A stretch of 64,000 nucleotides of DNA from contig PDSA01000028.1 in NCBI GenBank assembly GCA_002748285.1, positions 111,455 through 175,454 on the forward strand. The letters are read 5' to 3'. Shown here in pieces: positions 1 to 7,001 of this stretch. How positions within the stretch are numbered: position 1 is the first letter of the stretch; every line of letters begins with the position of its first letter. Origin of the DNA: Rhodobacterales bacterium (GTDB lineage Bacteria > Pseudomonadota > Alphaproteobacteria > Rhodobacterales > Rhodobacteraceae). The translations under genes were made by a program, and so were the position numbers. The notes beneath the pieces are model-generated. The model made no database searches. It was not told the origin of the DNA and worked only from the letters and a program-made list of their open reading frames with translations.

Positions 1-238
1 AAACAAAGGTGCGGCGTTTCAGACCTTTGTGAAAGGTCACATTGCCCTGGACGGTGGCGTAAATCGTGTGATCACGACCCATGCCAACCCCTTTGCCGGG
101 GAACATTTTGGTGCCGCGCTGGCGCAAAATGATGTTGCCGGGGATCACGGTTTCACCGCCGAATTTCTTTACACCAAGGCGACGGCCCGCGCTGTCGCGT
201 CCATTACGGGATGAACCACCTGCTTTTTTATGTGCCAT
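1..238 (-). CDS. rpmA: 50S ribosomal protein L27 (3' end outside window)
   Basis: Structural protein of the large ribosomal subunit whose N-terminus reaches the peptidyl-transferase centre. The minus-strand reading from ATG at 238 begins [16 protein letters not shown] and continues with the family signatures RLGVKK and the MGRDHTIYA stretch. The gene runs off the left edge of the window, so the C-terminus is not seen. It lies 11 bp downstream of rplU on the same strand, the usual rplU-rpmA operon. Identification is secure; only the end is missing. Confidence 0.96.
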   Translation of the reverse strand, partial: MAHKKAGGSSRNGRDSAGRRLGVKKFGGETVIPGNIILRQRGTKMFPGKGVGMGRDHTIYATVQGNVTFHKGLKRRTFV

Positions 239-249
239 CTTGTCTCTCC

Positions 250-903
250 TTAGCTTTTCGCCAGTTTCTGAGCCTGTGCGACCCACTGTTCGCGCTCAAT
301 GCGGCCTTTGAACGACAGTTTTTCGTCCATCTCGGCGATATCTTTTTCCGTCCAGTCTGCGATCTGGGCGAAGGTTGTCACGCCCGCTGCATGCAGCTTT
401 TTCTCAAGCGCCGGTCCAACGCCGGACAGTTGCTTCAGATCATCCGCAGCGGCCGGTTTTTTCGCAGCTGCCTTTGGCGCAGCCTTCTTTTCAGCCTTTT
501 TCGCAGGCTTTTCAGCCTTGGCTGGTTTTGCCGCAGCCAGAGCCGCCGCCGAAACCGACCCAGTGCCGATTGCTGCCTTGACGCCGGACTTACCCGCGCC
601 TTTTTCCAGAATCTCAGTAATACGCACCAGAGTCAACTTTTGACGGTGCCCTTTGGTGCGCTTGGAGCCATGCTTGCGGCGGCGCTTGACAAAGTGGATG
701 ACTTTTTCGCCCTTGATCTGTTCGATCACATCGGCCTGAACCGCAGCATCCTTGATGGTTGGGGTGCCAACCGTGCTGCCGATCATCAACACATCGTTAA
801 ACTGGACCTTTTCGCCCGCATCGGCTGCAATGCGTTCAATGCGCAGCACATCGCCGGCCTGAACCTTATATTGCTTGCCACCGGTTTTCATAACCGCAAA
901 CAT
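250..903 (-). CDS. rplU: 50S ribosomal protein L21 with C-terminal helix-hairpin-helix extension
   Basis: Large-subunit ribosomal protein binding 23S rRNA. ATG at 903 is preceded by GAAGGA at good spacing; longer upstream readings lack family similarity. Residues 1 to about 103 are canonical L21 ([14 protein letters not shown] at the start, [16 protein letters not shown] near the end). They are followed by an Ala/Lys/Pro-rich linker and a domain of about 60 residues containing [16 protein letters not shown], a helix-hairpin-helix motif. Total length is 217 aa, about twice the E. coli protein. The same extension is known in Rhodobacteraceae L21 annotations and supports the taxonomic call. rpmA follows in the operon. 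Confidence 0.95.
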   Translation of the reverse strand: MFAVMKTGGKQYKVQAGDVLRIERIAADAGEKVQFNDVLMIGSTVGTPTIKDAAVQADVIEQIKGEKVIHFVKRRRKHGSKRTKGHRQKLTLVRITEILEKGAGKSGVKAAIGTGSVSAAALAAAKPAKAEKPAKKAEKKAAPKAAAKKPAAADDLKQLSGVGPALEKKLHAAGVTTFAQIADWTEKDIAEMDEKLSFKGRIEREQWVAQAQKLAKS

Positions 904-1124
904 ATGGTATTCCTTCATTTTTTCCGCGTCCTGTGGCCCCCGAAGCCGGGCGTTTTGCTGATAGATCAGCGCCGTCAAACAGCGCGCCCCTCTGGGCGAC
1001 ATTACACACACCGGATGGGATCATTCCCATCAGGATGCGGGCTTATCCGGGAAACGCGCGGCCATGTCAAGGGCCAATAGGGCCGGATCGGCAAAATCCG
1101 CGGCCATTTCTCGCCTATGCGATG

Positions 1125-1949
1125 TTACAGCTGCTTGCCCCGCAGAAACGGTGCCGCCGCCAGCCCCAGCGCCTGCGAGACCTGTTTGAACACCGCATCA
1201 TAAGCCTCAAACTGCGCCCGGTTCAGCGCCCGCCCGGGCCCGGAATTGCAAAACGCAATATAACGGCGCAGCTGCGCATCGCTCAGCGGTTCATAGGCCA
1301 GCGCCAGATAGGCAAACAGCCATTGGCGAATGTCGTGACCGATCCGGTCCTGATCCTGCCAGGTGTTGCGCAAAATATCCTCTTGGGTGATGTCGCGCTC
1401 AAACGCCCCGCCCTGCACCAGCCCCAAATTGAACGCATAACGCGCATTCATCGTGTTGGACAGGTTGTAATCCAGCAGATCCCCCCGCTCGACCAGTTCT
1501 TGCAGCAGCTGAACCCGGTCCTCACCGGCCTGCACCATTTCGGCGAAATGCCGACGGCTGCGGGCCTCGGTTTCCGGGTCCAGAAACGCCCGCCGCGCCG
1601 ACAGTTCCGAGGCGACGATCTGCTGGCCAAGGGGGCTCTGATAAAAGGCCAGCATCTGATCCAGCGGCTGATCGCCCAGCCCGGCCTGAAAATGATGCTC
1701 AAAGCCGTTTTGAATCAGTGCCGGGTCATAAAGCTGCGCGACAATATGCGCCCAATCCGCCCCTCCCCGGCCTTGCAACAGCTGCTCATCCAGCTTTTGG
1801 CCATAGATCAGCCCTTCGTCGTGCAACAGGCTTAACAGCTGTTCGATCTGCATCGCCTGCATCAGCGCCCGGCTCTGCGGGTTTTGCTGCGCCAGGGCGG
1901 CCAGTCCCAGCGGCAAGATCAGCAGAACAAGACAAAGACGTTTCAACAC
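1125..1949 (-). CDS. Secreted DUF2059-family protein
   Basis: 274 aa. The N-terminus (residues 1-20, hydrophobic LCLVLLILPLGLAALA then Gln) is a signal peptide, so the protein is probably periplasmic. The body is alpha-helical and matches the DUF2059 pattern: a segment around 'LDQMLAFYQSPLGQQIV' with the FY.SP.G motif typical of the family, and a second similar segment near the C-terminus (LRRYIAFCNSGPGRALN). This internal repeat is characteristic. No catalytic residues are recognised and function is unknown. It stands alone between rplU and the tRNA-Ser and is probably monocistronic. Confidence 0.75.
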   Translation of the reverse strand: MLKRLCLVLLILPLGLAALAQQNPQSRALMQAMQIEQLLSLLHDEGLIYGQKLDEQLLQGRGGADWAHIVAQLYDPALIQNGFEHHFQAGLGDQPLDQMLAFYQSPLGQQIVASELSARRAFLDPETEARSRRHFAEMVQAGEDRVQLLQELVERGDLLDYNLSNTMNARYAFNLGLVQGGAFERDITQEDILRNTWQDQDRIGHDIRQWLFAYLALAYEPLSDAQLRRYIAFCNSGPGRALNRAQFEAYDAVFKQVSQALGLAAAPFLRGKQL

Positions 1950-2100
1950 AGCGGCCCCTTAATCGGTGGAAAGGATCGGCTTCAGAGGTAGTGGCTTTGG
2001 CGGGAAAATCAAGCAATAAGCGGGATGGGTGAAGTTTCTGCTTGCAAGGGGCGGCCAAGCGGCCTAGATACGGGCTCGTTTCACCACACAGCCTAATTGC

Positions 2101-2190
2101 GGAGAGGTGCCGGAGTGGTCGAACGGGGCGGTCTCGAAAACCGTTGTGGGTGCAAGCCCACCCAGGGTTCGAATCCCTGTCTCTCCGCCA
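2101..2190 (+). tRNA. tRNA-Ser (anticodon CGA)
   Basis: 90-nt class II tRNA. The 7-bp acceptor stem GGAGAGG pairs with UCUCUCC (one G-U), the anticodon loop is CUCGAAA with CGA at its centre, there is a long variable arm (GUUGUGGGUGCAAGCCCACC region), the T-loop is GGTTCGAATCC, the discriminator is G, and CCA is encoded at 2188-2190. Its 3' end is the target of at least one integration event: the last 17 nt recur at 2653-2669. Confidence 0.97.
2174..2190 (+). repeat. Attachment-site repeat, tRNA copy (attL-like)
   Basis: The 17-nt sequence TCCCTGTCTCTCCGCCA, the 3' end of the tRNA-Ser gene, is repeated exactly at 2653-2669. An integrase fragment lies between the two copies. This is the geometry left by tyrosine-recombinase integration into a tRNA 3' end, in which the element restores the tRNA. 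Confidence 0.8.
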
Positions 2191-2257
2191 TTACTATCTA
2201 AATCAATGACTTAAGAGTTGGACAGACAAGTGCGACACAAAGTGGAGCACAAGGCCC

Positions 2258-2632
2258 ATGAAACTGTCTGCCTATCTGTCACCATCACGTCACAGAGTTT
2301 ACTACTTCCGCTGGCCCTTGCCACGGACAGTGGATCAGAAGCGCCGCACAATCAGAATATCCCTTCGCACCAAATGCCCGGATCGGGCTGGCGATTTAGC
2401 CCGTCATCTTGCATCCTGCGGGCGATTGATTCGGGAGAACAAGGCATTGGCACGGCTCAGACAAGACGAAACACGAGAAATTGTGCGGAGCTACTTTGCG
2501 GCTGCTCTGGATCGCTATGTGGAGCGGATGAACGATACCTTTGACTTGTCCCCAACGTTCGGGCTATACACTGGGGCACATAGTGAGACACACAAGCAAC
2601 CTTCGCTCTTGTATGTCCAGTTAAATCAATAA
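2258..2632 (+). pseudogene. Truncated tyrosine-recombinase integrase (N-terminal fragment)
   Basis: 124-aa reading beginning MKLSAYLSPSRHRVYYFRWPL, an N-terminal arm typical of alphaproteobacterial phage/island integrases (short beta-strand segment with RVYYFRWP, then KRRTIRISLRTKCPDRA). Full-length relatives are about 350-450 aa. Here the frame ends after the N-terminal part, and no catalytic core (R..HxxR..Y) exists downstream. It starts 67 bp after the tRNA-Ser and lies between the two copies of the 17-nt attachment repeat, so it is the remnant of an excised or deleted island. The last ~25 residues no longer look like integrase sequence and probably come from across a deletion junction. 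Confidence 0.7.
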
Positions 2633-2652
2633 TTTAGAAGCATGGTGGATTG

Positions 2653-2669
2653 TCCCTGTCTCTCCGCCA
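2653..2669 (+). repeat. Attachment-site repeat, distal copy (attR-like)
   Basis: Exact second copy of the 17-nt tRNA-Ser 3' end, including the encoded CCA. It sits 21 bp after the end of the first integrase fragment and about 145 bp before the start of a second, different integrase pseudogene. Confidence 0.8.
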
Positions 2670-3079
2670 GATTTTCTTGAGGCCTGGCCCCACACTTTTC
2701 CTTAAAATCAACAGCTTAACGGGCATATGACCTTGGTGCATCCGTCGTTTTGCCTTGATTTGCTACACATTTTGCAGCACAATCCGCTACACAGGCAATC
2801 GGGAGGGCGGGTCATGACAATCATGAAACGTGGCAGCACATATCGCCTGCGCAAGCGGGTGCCGGTTCGGTTGAAGACCGTAAAAACATCTGGGTGAGCC
2901 TCCACACCGATTCCGATACCATAGCCCGGCAGAAAGCGCCCATTGCCTGACAAAATCCGGTTGAGGCGTGAGAAGCCCGGCTGGCGGGGGACGCGGCAGA
3001 TGCGGAGCGGCGTTTTGAGGCGGTGCGGGAACTGGCGGCGGGGTAATCCCCCCATTTTTAATGGGGTCCGCTTGTAGAA

Positions 3080-3874
3080 CTACGCGGCCATTTTCAGTTT
3101 CATAGCGGGTGTAATGCCGCCGATGGCCATGTTGGGCCGGTTATTGTTGTATGTCCAGAGCCATTTCGTGGCCTGGTCCTGCGCCTCCTCTATCGTCTCA
3201 AAGATGTTTTGATCCAGCCATTCATGGCGAACCGTGCGATTGTATCGCTCGATATACGCGTTCTGCTGCGGCTTTCCCGGCTGGATGTATTCGATGCGAA
3301 TGCCGCGTGTCTCGGCCCATGCTTTGAGCAAGCCGCTGACGTATTCCGGGCCGTTATCAACACGAATGATCTGCGGCGCGCCCCGCCATTCTATGATTTG
3401 GTTCAAGCTGCGCACGACACGCATCGCTGGCAACGAGAAGTCCACCTCGATGCCCAGACCCTCTCGATTGAAGTCGTCCAGTACGTTCAACGCCCTAAAG
3501 CTCCGGCCATCTGCAAGCTGATCCTGCATGAAGTCCATCGACCATGTGTGGTTGGGGGCGACCGGCACTGCCAGTTCATCTGGTTTGGGCCGCTTCAGCC
3601 GCTTGCGCGGCCTGATACGCAGGTTCAGCTCCAATTCGCAGTAGATCCGATACACGCGCTTGTGGTTCCTCCCAAAGCCCCAAGTCTTGCGGTTCGCCGT
3701 CAAACGCACCAGCCAATCCGCGATCTCGGCGTGCTCATCATCGAACTTGCGCTCATAGCGATAGCAGGTCTCGCTGATTTGGAACCTGCGGCACGCCAGT
3801 GCAACGCTGATCTGCTTGCTCTTCACCGCATTCACGGCCATCTCTCGCCTTTGAGATGGCCTTACCGCTTTTTT
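3080..3874 (-). CDS. IS3-family transposase OrfB (DDE integrase domain)
   Basis: Catalytic half of the transposase. The ATG-initiated reading is 253 aa (start at 3841), but the conserved frame is open upstream to the A6G heptamer at 3868-3874, so the product is probably made as an OrfAB fusion by -1 frameshifting. The HTH_21-like region ([21 protein letters not shown]) is followed by the rve core with all three acidic residues: Asp in WSMDFM, Asp in RVDNGPEY, and Glu in [15 protein letters not shown]. The C-terminal [12 protein letters not shown] motif is typical of the family. No disruption is visible. Confidence 0.9.
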   Translation of the reverse strand, partial: KKAVRPSQRREMAVNAVKSKQISVALACRRFQISETCYRYERKFDDEHAEIADWLVRLTANRKTWGFGRNHKRVYRIYCELELNLRIRPRKRLKRPKPDELAVPVAPNHTWSMDFMQDQLADGRSFRALNVLDDFNREGLGIEVDFSLPAMRVVRSLNQIIEWRGAPQIIRVDNGPEYVSGLLKAWAETRGIRIEYIQPGKPQQNAYIERYNRTVRHEWLDQNIFETIEEAQDQATKWLWTYNNNRPNMAIGGITPAMKLKMAA

Positions 3875-4131
3875 CCAAGAGCCTCCTTCAGCAAATCGTT
3901 CTGCATGCTCATCTCAGCATACATCCGCTTCAGCCGTTTGTTCTCAGCCTCCATCGCCTTCATCTGCGACACCCTCGAGGCGTCCATGCCGCCGTACTTC
4001 GCACGCCATTTGTAAAAGCTAGCGCTGCTCATCCCATGCTCACGGCAAAGCGCGGAAACCGGCACGCCGCTCTCCGCCTGCTTCAAAATCCCCATGATCT
4101 GCGCGTCGCTGAATCGTCCGTTCTTCATCAA
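3862..4131 (-). CDS. IS3-family transposase OrfA (helix-turn-helix, leucine zipper)
   Basis: 89 aa. The N-terminal helix-turn-helix ([17 protein letters not shown]...[21 protein letters not shown]) recognises the inverted repeats, and the C-terminal coiled-coil ([29 protein letters not shown]) mediates oligomerisation. It ends LGKKR-stop. The codons for Lys-Lys lie in the slippery run used for frameshifting into orfB. Confidence 0.9.
   Translation of the reverse strand: MMKNGRFSDAQIMGILKQAESGVPVSALCREHGMSSASFYKWRAKYGGMDASRVSQMKAMEAENKRLKRMYAEMSMQNDLLKEALGKKR
3868..3874 (-). promoter_or_regulatory. Programmed -1 frameshift site (A6G heptamer)
   Basis: On the minus strand AAAAAAG directly precedes the orfA stop (AAAAAAGCGGTAA). 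A -1 slip reads on as [10 protein letters not shown] and joins orfB in frame. This is the classical IS3-family arrangement for making OrfAB. Confidence 0.8.
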
Positions 4132-4366
4132 AAAATCTCCTCAGATATCTTGCCGAGAAAATTCTACTTTTGAACACCACTATTTTGCGGGGGGATTACC
4201 GCGGTGCGGGGCTTCGATACCTGCCAGCAGCGAGCGTAGCGGACCTGCCGCGCGAAGGCCTTCTTGCGCGCATCAAAGCAACGACGCAGCGAAAGGACGA
4301 GCCCGATCCGCGTGAAGCGGCGGCCGTGCTGAGGGACACCCCCAAGCCGCCGATTGCGCTTTGACA

Positions 4367-4401
4367 TGAAAAAAACCGACCGGAAAACACGCTCCGGTCG
4401 G
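4367..4401 (-). terminator. Rho-independent terminator of the acx operon
   Basis: On the minus strand a 9-bp stem CCGACCGGA/TCCGGTCGG closes an 8-nt loop and is followed by a run of seven T. It lies 19 bp after the acxC stop. It also abuts the 3' end of the integrase pseudogene on the other strand. Confidence 0.85.
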
Positions 4402-4419
4402 ACTGTGGCAGCCAAAGGA

Positions 4420-4868
4420 TCAGGCAGCGCGTTCAGGGACTTCAAGCCCCAGCCATTCGGTATAGAAGGCGTCGATATCGGGCTCAAAGTCATGGATGAC
4501 CGGATACCACGGCGTCGGAGCCTCCACGTCCAGCAGGTCGCCGGACTTGGGGCAGTAATACTCGCGGATCACCTGCCAGTCGGTCGAGGGGGCCATCAGG
4601 CGGGGGTAGAGCTCTTCCTCCAGTCGCAGAACTCGTGACCGGCCAGAGACTTGACCACCCACTTCTTGTCCGACGCCCGCTGCACGATGAACAGCTTCGG
4701 CCCCAGCGGCAGGATGATGCGGTCCTCCCATGGCACCTGCTCTTGCAGCACCTCCAGATATTTCACAAAGCGGTCGCCGTCCTTGGGGGTGGAAAGCATG
4801 GTGTGCAGGGTGTCGCGGTCGATGGTGCCATCGACCAGATCCTTGATTTTTTCTTTGGTATAAGCCAT
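4420..4868 (-). pseudogene. acxC: Acetone carboxylase gamma subunit, broken by an internal deletion
   Basis: Small subunit of the alpha2-beta2-gamma2 acetone carboxylase (acetone + bicarbonate + ATP to acetoacetate). ATG at 4868 begins MAYTKEKIKDLVDGTIDRD, and 83 well-conserved residues end at HEFCDW. The frame then runs into RKSSTPA-stop. The remaining family sequence resumes immediately in another frame (EELYPRLMAPSTDWQ ... LGLEVPERAA) and ends at 4420. About 20 residues (roughly 60 nt, not a multiple of three) are therefore missing at about 4622-4626. Total remaining coding is about 148 residues versus about 168 in characterised AcxC (from memory). Both halves are otherwise undamaged, so the event is recent or an assembly error. 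Confidence 0.85.
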
Positions 4869-4930
4869 TTTATCACTCCTGTGTCTTTGGTGGGGTGCCA
4901 CCGGGAAGAGCAGCGGCACCCCGAAAGGGA

Positions 4931-6977
4931 TTACTCCTCGACGAACTGGACGGTCTTCACGTCCGGCAGTTCGGAAAGGTCCATCGAGTATTCGCGGCCA
5001 TAGGAAGGGATGGGCAGGTCCTCTTCCTTCAGCTCCCACTCGTTGGGCAGATCCCAGAACTCGCGGAAGCCCTGCGCCCATGTCGGCCCCAGCTTGAAGC
5101 TGGAGGCATACATCTGCTGCACATGCACCCCGGCGTCCTTCTTGAGGATGCGCTCGCGCTCTTTCTCCATCCACTTGCGGGTGGGCACGGCTCTGGCCAG
5201 ACGGTCCTTGCGGATCGCGGCGCGGCGCTTTTCGGTGGCGGCCTCATCGGCAACCATCAGCCCGTCTGCCCCCTTCTTGAGCACCACGCCGTAAACCCGC
5301 TCGGCAAAGCGTTCCAGCAGGTAGCCGCCGTTCACGTCTTCGGCCACGGCCGCGGGGTCGCGGTCCAGCGGATCGCCGAAGCCGGGACCGCCGCGCATGT
5401 AGTTGAGGTAGAGGTCGTGATCCTTGAACATGTCCTCGGTGGTGATCGCCTGCTTGTCGCGCTTGATGCCCTCGGGGTTGATGAGGCCGTCAAACGTGGG
5501 GTTCTCGGGGTCGGTGTCCCCGCCGCAGGGGATCGGCTTGCCCGTGGCGATGGCTTCCTTCAGCCCGGTGTCATGGGCCTCGAACCGATACCCCGAGGCC
5601 GCCGGGTAGCCGCCCATCAGCCCCCAGTCGGAACTGATATGCCCGTTGCCCATGAAGAACATCGTCCAGTCCTTGGCGTTCCAGACCATGCGCAGGCTCT
5701 CGAAGCCGCAGCCGCCGCGGTATTTGCCCGCGAACGAGTTCACAGCGTGGATTTCGTCATACTGGTTGAACCCGCCGCCTTGCAGCCAGTTGGAGGTGTT
5801 GGCGTTGCCGGCGTTCACTTCCTCCAGATAGCCGCGTCCATAATAGGACCGCGACAGGCCGCGCCACAGCGCCGTCCAGGACGACACCAGGAAGTGCCAG
5901 CTATAGGCATAGGCCACGCGCCGGTCGTCGGGGTTCATCCAGGTGCCCTTGGGCAGCCGGAATTCGGTCCCGTAGGCGGCGCCATCGTTGATCATTTCGG
6001 AGGGGATCAGCGTCTGGGTCATCATCACCCAGATCCCCGACGTGAACGACACCGCATGGGCGTTATAGGTGTGCCAGCCCCATCGGGTTGACCCTTCGAA
6101 GTCCAGCCGCCAAGTGCCGTCCGGGCGGATCGTCATCTCCGACGGGGTGTGCATGATGGTGTCCACCTTGGCGAAGGTCGAGGGCACATGCACGTCCTCA
6201 TGGGCATAGGGCACGTCCACGAAGCCGACCTGACGGTAGGTGCCGGGAATGGTCATCGCCTTGATGCGGTTTTGCAGGCCAACCCGGCCATGCTCGACCG
6301 CCTCGTAGGCGAACTTCCAGTAGGCGTCGATGCCTTCCTCGGCGATGACTTCCTCCACAAGATTGCGGATCATGTGGCAGCCGGCCACGCGGGTGCGTTC
6401 GTCCAGCATCCAGTAGCGGGTCGTGCGCACCGAACGCTGGGACTCGTGCAGCCAGTCGCGGAAGAGCTCATCGTTGGCGCCCACCTTGCGGCAGGTGACC
6501 GCGTAGCCATCCCCAAAGCGCTGAACCTGACCCGTGGTCATCGAGCCCGGCCCCACGGCGCCGGTGTCGATCACGTGGGTCACGCCGCCGACCCAGCCCA
6601 CCAGTTCACCCTCGTGGAAGATGGGCACGATGGTGTGGATATCGCAGGGGTGGACGTTACCGATGAGCGGGTCATTGTTGGTGAAGATATCCCGGTCGGC
6701 AATGCCGGGGTTCCCCTCCCAGTCGTTCTCGATCATGTATTTGATCGCGGCGCCCATGGTGCCCACGTGGATGATGATCCCCGTTGAGATCCACCACCCC
6801 GGCCCGCAGACGCGAGAACAGCTTGTTATAGAGGATCGGGCTTTCCTTTTGCAGCGCCCTTTCCTTCAGGCCGGCATAGTGGCCGGTCTTTTTGGTGGCA
6901 CCCATGATCTCGTCGCGGTGCTGCTTGAGCGTCTGACCGCCACGCACGATGCCTTTGATATTTTTCTGAACATTCAT
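4931..6977 (-). pseudogene. acxB: Acetone carboxylase alpha subunit (HyuB-like) with two internal deletions
   Basis: Hydantoinase-B/oxoprolinase-like subunit. ATG at 6977 (AGGAGA ribosome-binding site) begins MNVQKNIKGIVRGGQTLKQHRD and stays conserved to SRLRAGVVD, then leaves frame. The family text resumes at once as STGIIIHVGTMGAAIKYMIE in another frame: about 34 residues (about 100 nt) are missing near 6787-6792. Further on, HAVNSF is followed directly by AGKYRGGCGFESLRMVW. In HyuB proteins the GKYRGG motif is preceded by a segment of roughly 50 residues, so a second, in-frame loss is likely near 5740. The rest to FVEE-stop at 4931 is intact. The remaining length (~682 codons) against about 770 expected agrees with the two losses. 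It sits 24 bp after acxA. Confidence 0.85.
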
Positions 6978-7001
6978 GATCTTGTCTCCTTTCGCCGCCG
7001 G

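Larger units (their letters stand above)
3042..4200 (-). mobile_element. IS3-family insertion sequence, about 1.16 kb, structurally complete
   Basis: Perfect 12-bp terminal inverted repeats GGTAATCCCCCC at 3042-3053 and 4189-4200, flanked by a 4-bp direct repeat GCGG (3038-3041 and 4201-4204), the target duplication. It contains orfA (3862-4131) and orfB (3080-3841) on the minus strand with an A6G slippery site between them. The outermost bases are not the TG...CA of many IS3 elements, so the precise boundary could move by 1-2 nt. Both transposase parts look intact and the element could be active. Confidence 0.85.
2814..4364 (+). pseudogene. Second integrase pseudogene, split by an IS3-family element
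   Basis: The frame opens at ATG 2814 with MTIMKRGSTYRLRKRVPVR, a typical integrase N-terminus. A frameshift near residue 20 moves the conserved text to another frame (KNIWVSLHTDSDTIARQKAPIA), which then has two in-frame stops and continues EARLAGDAADAERRFEAVRELAA up to 3041. The text resumes after the insertion at 4201 (RYLPA, VADLPREGLLARIKA, RKDEPDPREAAAVL) and stops at 4364. Joining 3041 to the base after the duplicated GCGG gives an uninterrupted Leu-Ala-Ala-Val-Arg-Gly, so the IS landed inside this gene. The catalytic domain is absent. It marks a second integration at the tRNA-Ser locus. Confidence 0.72.

Noticed and set aside
4895..6091. 398-codon plus-strand open frame opposite acxB
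   Set aside because: Mirror of a conserved coding sequence; no ribosome-binding site or motif.
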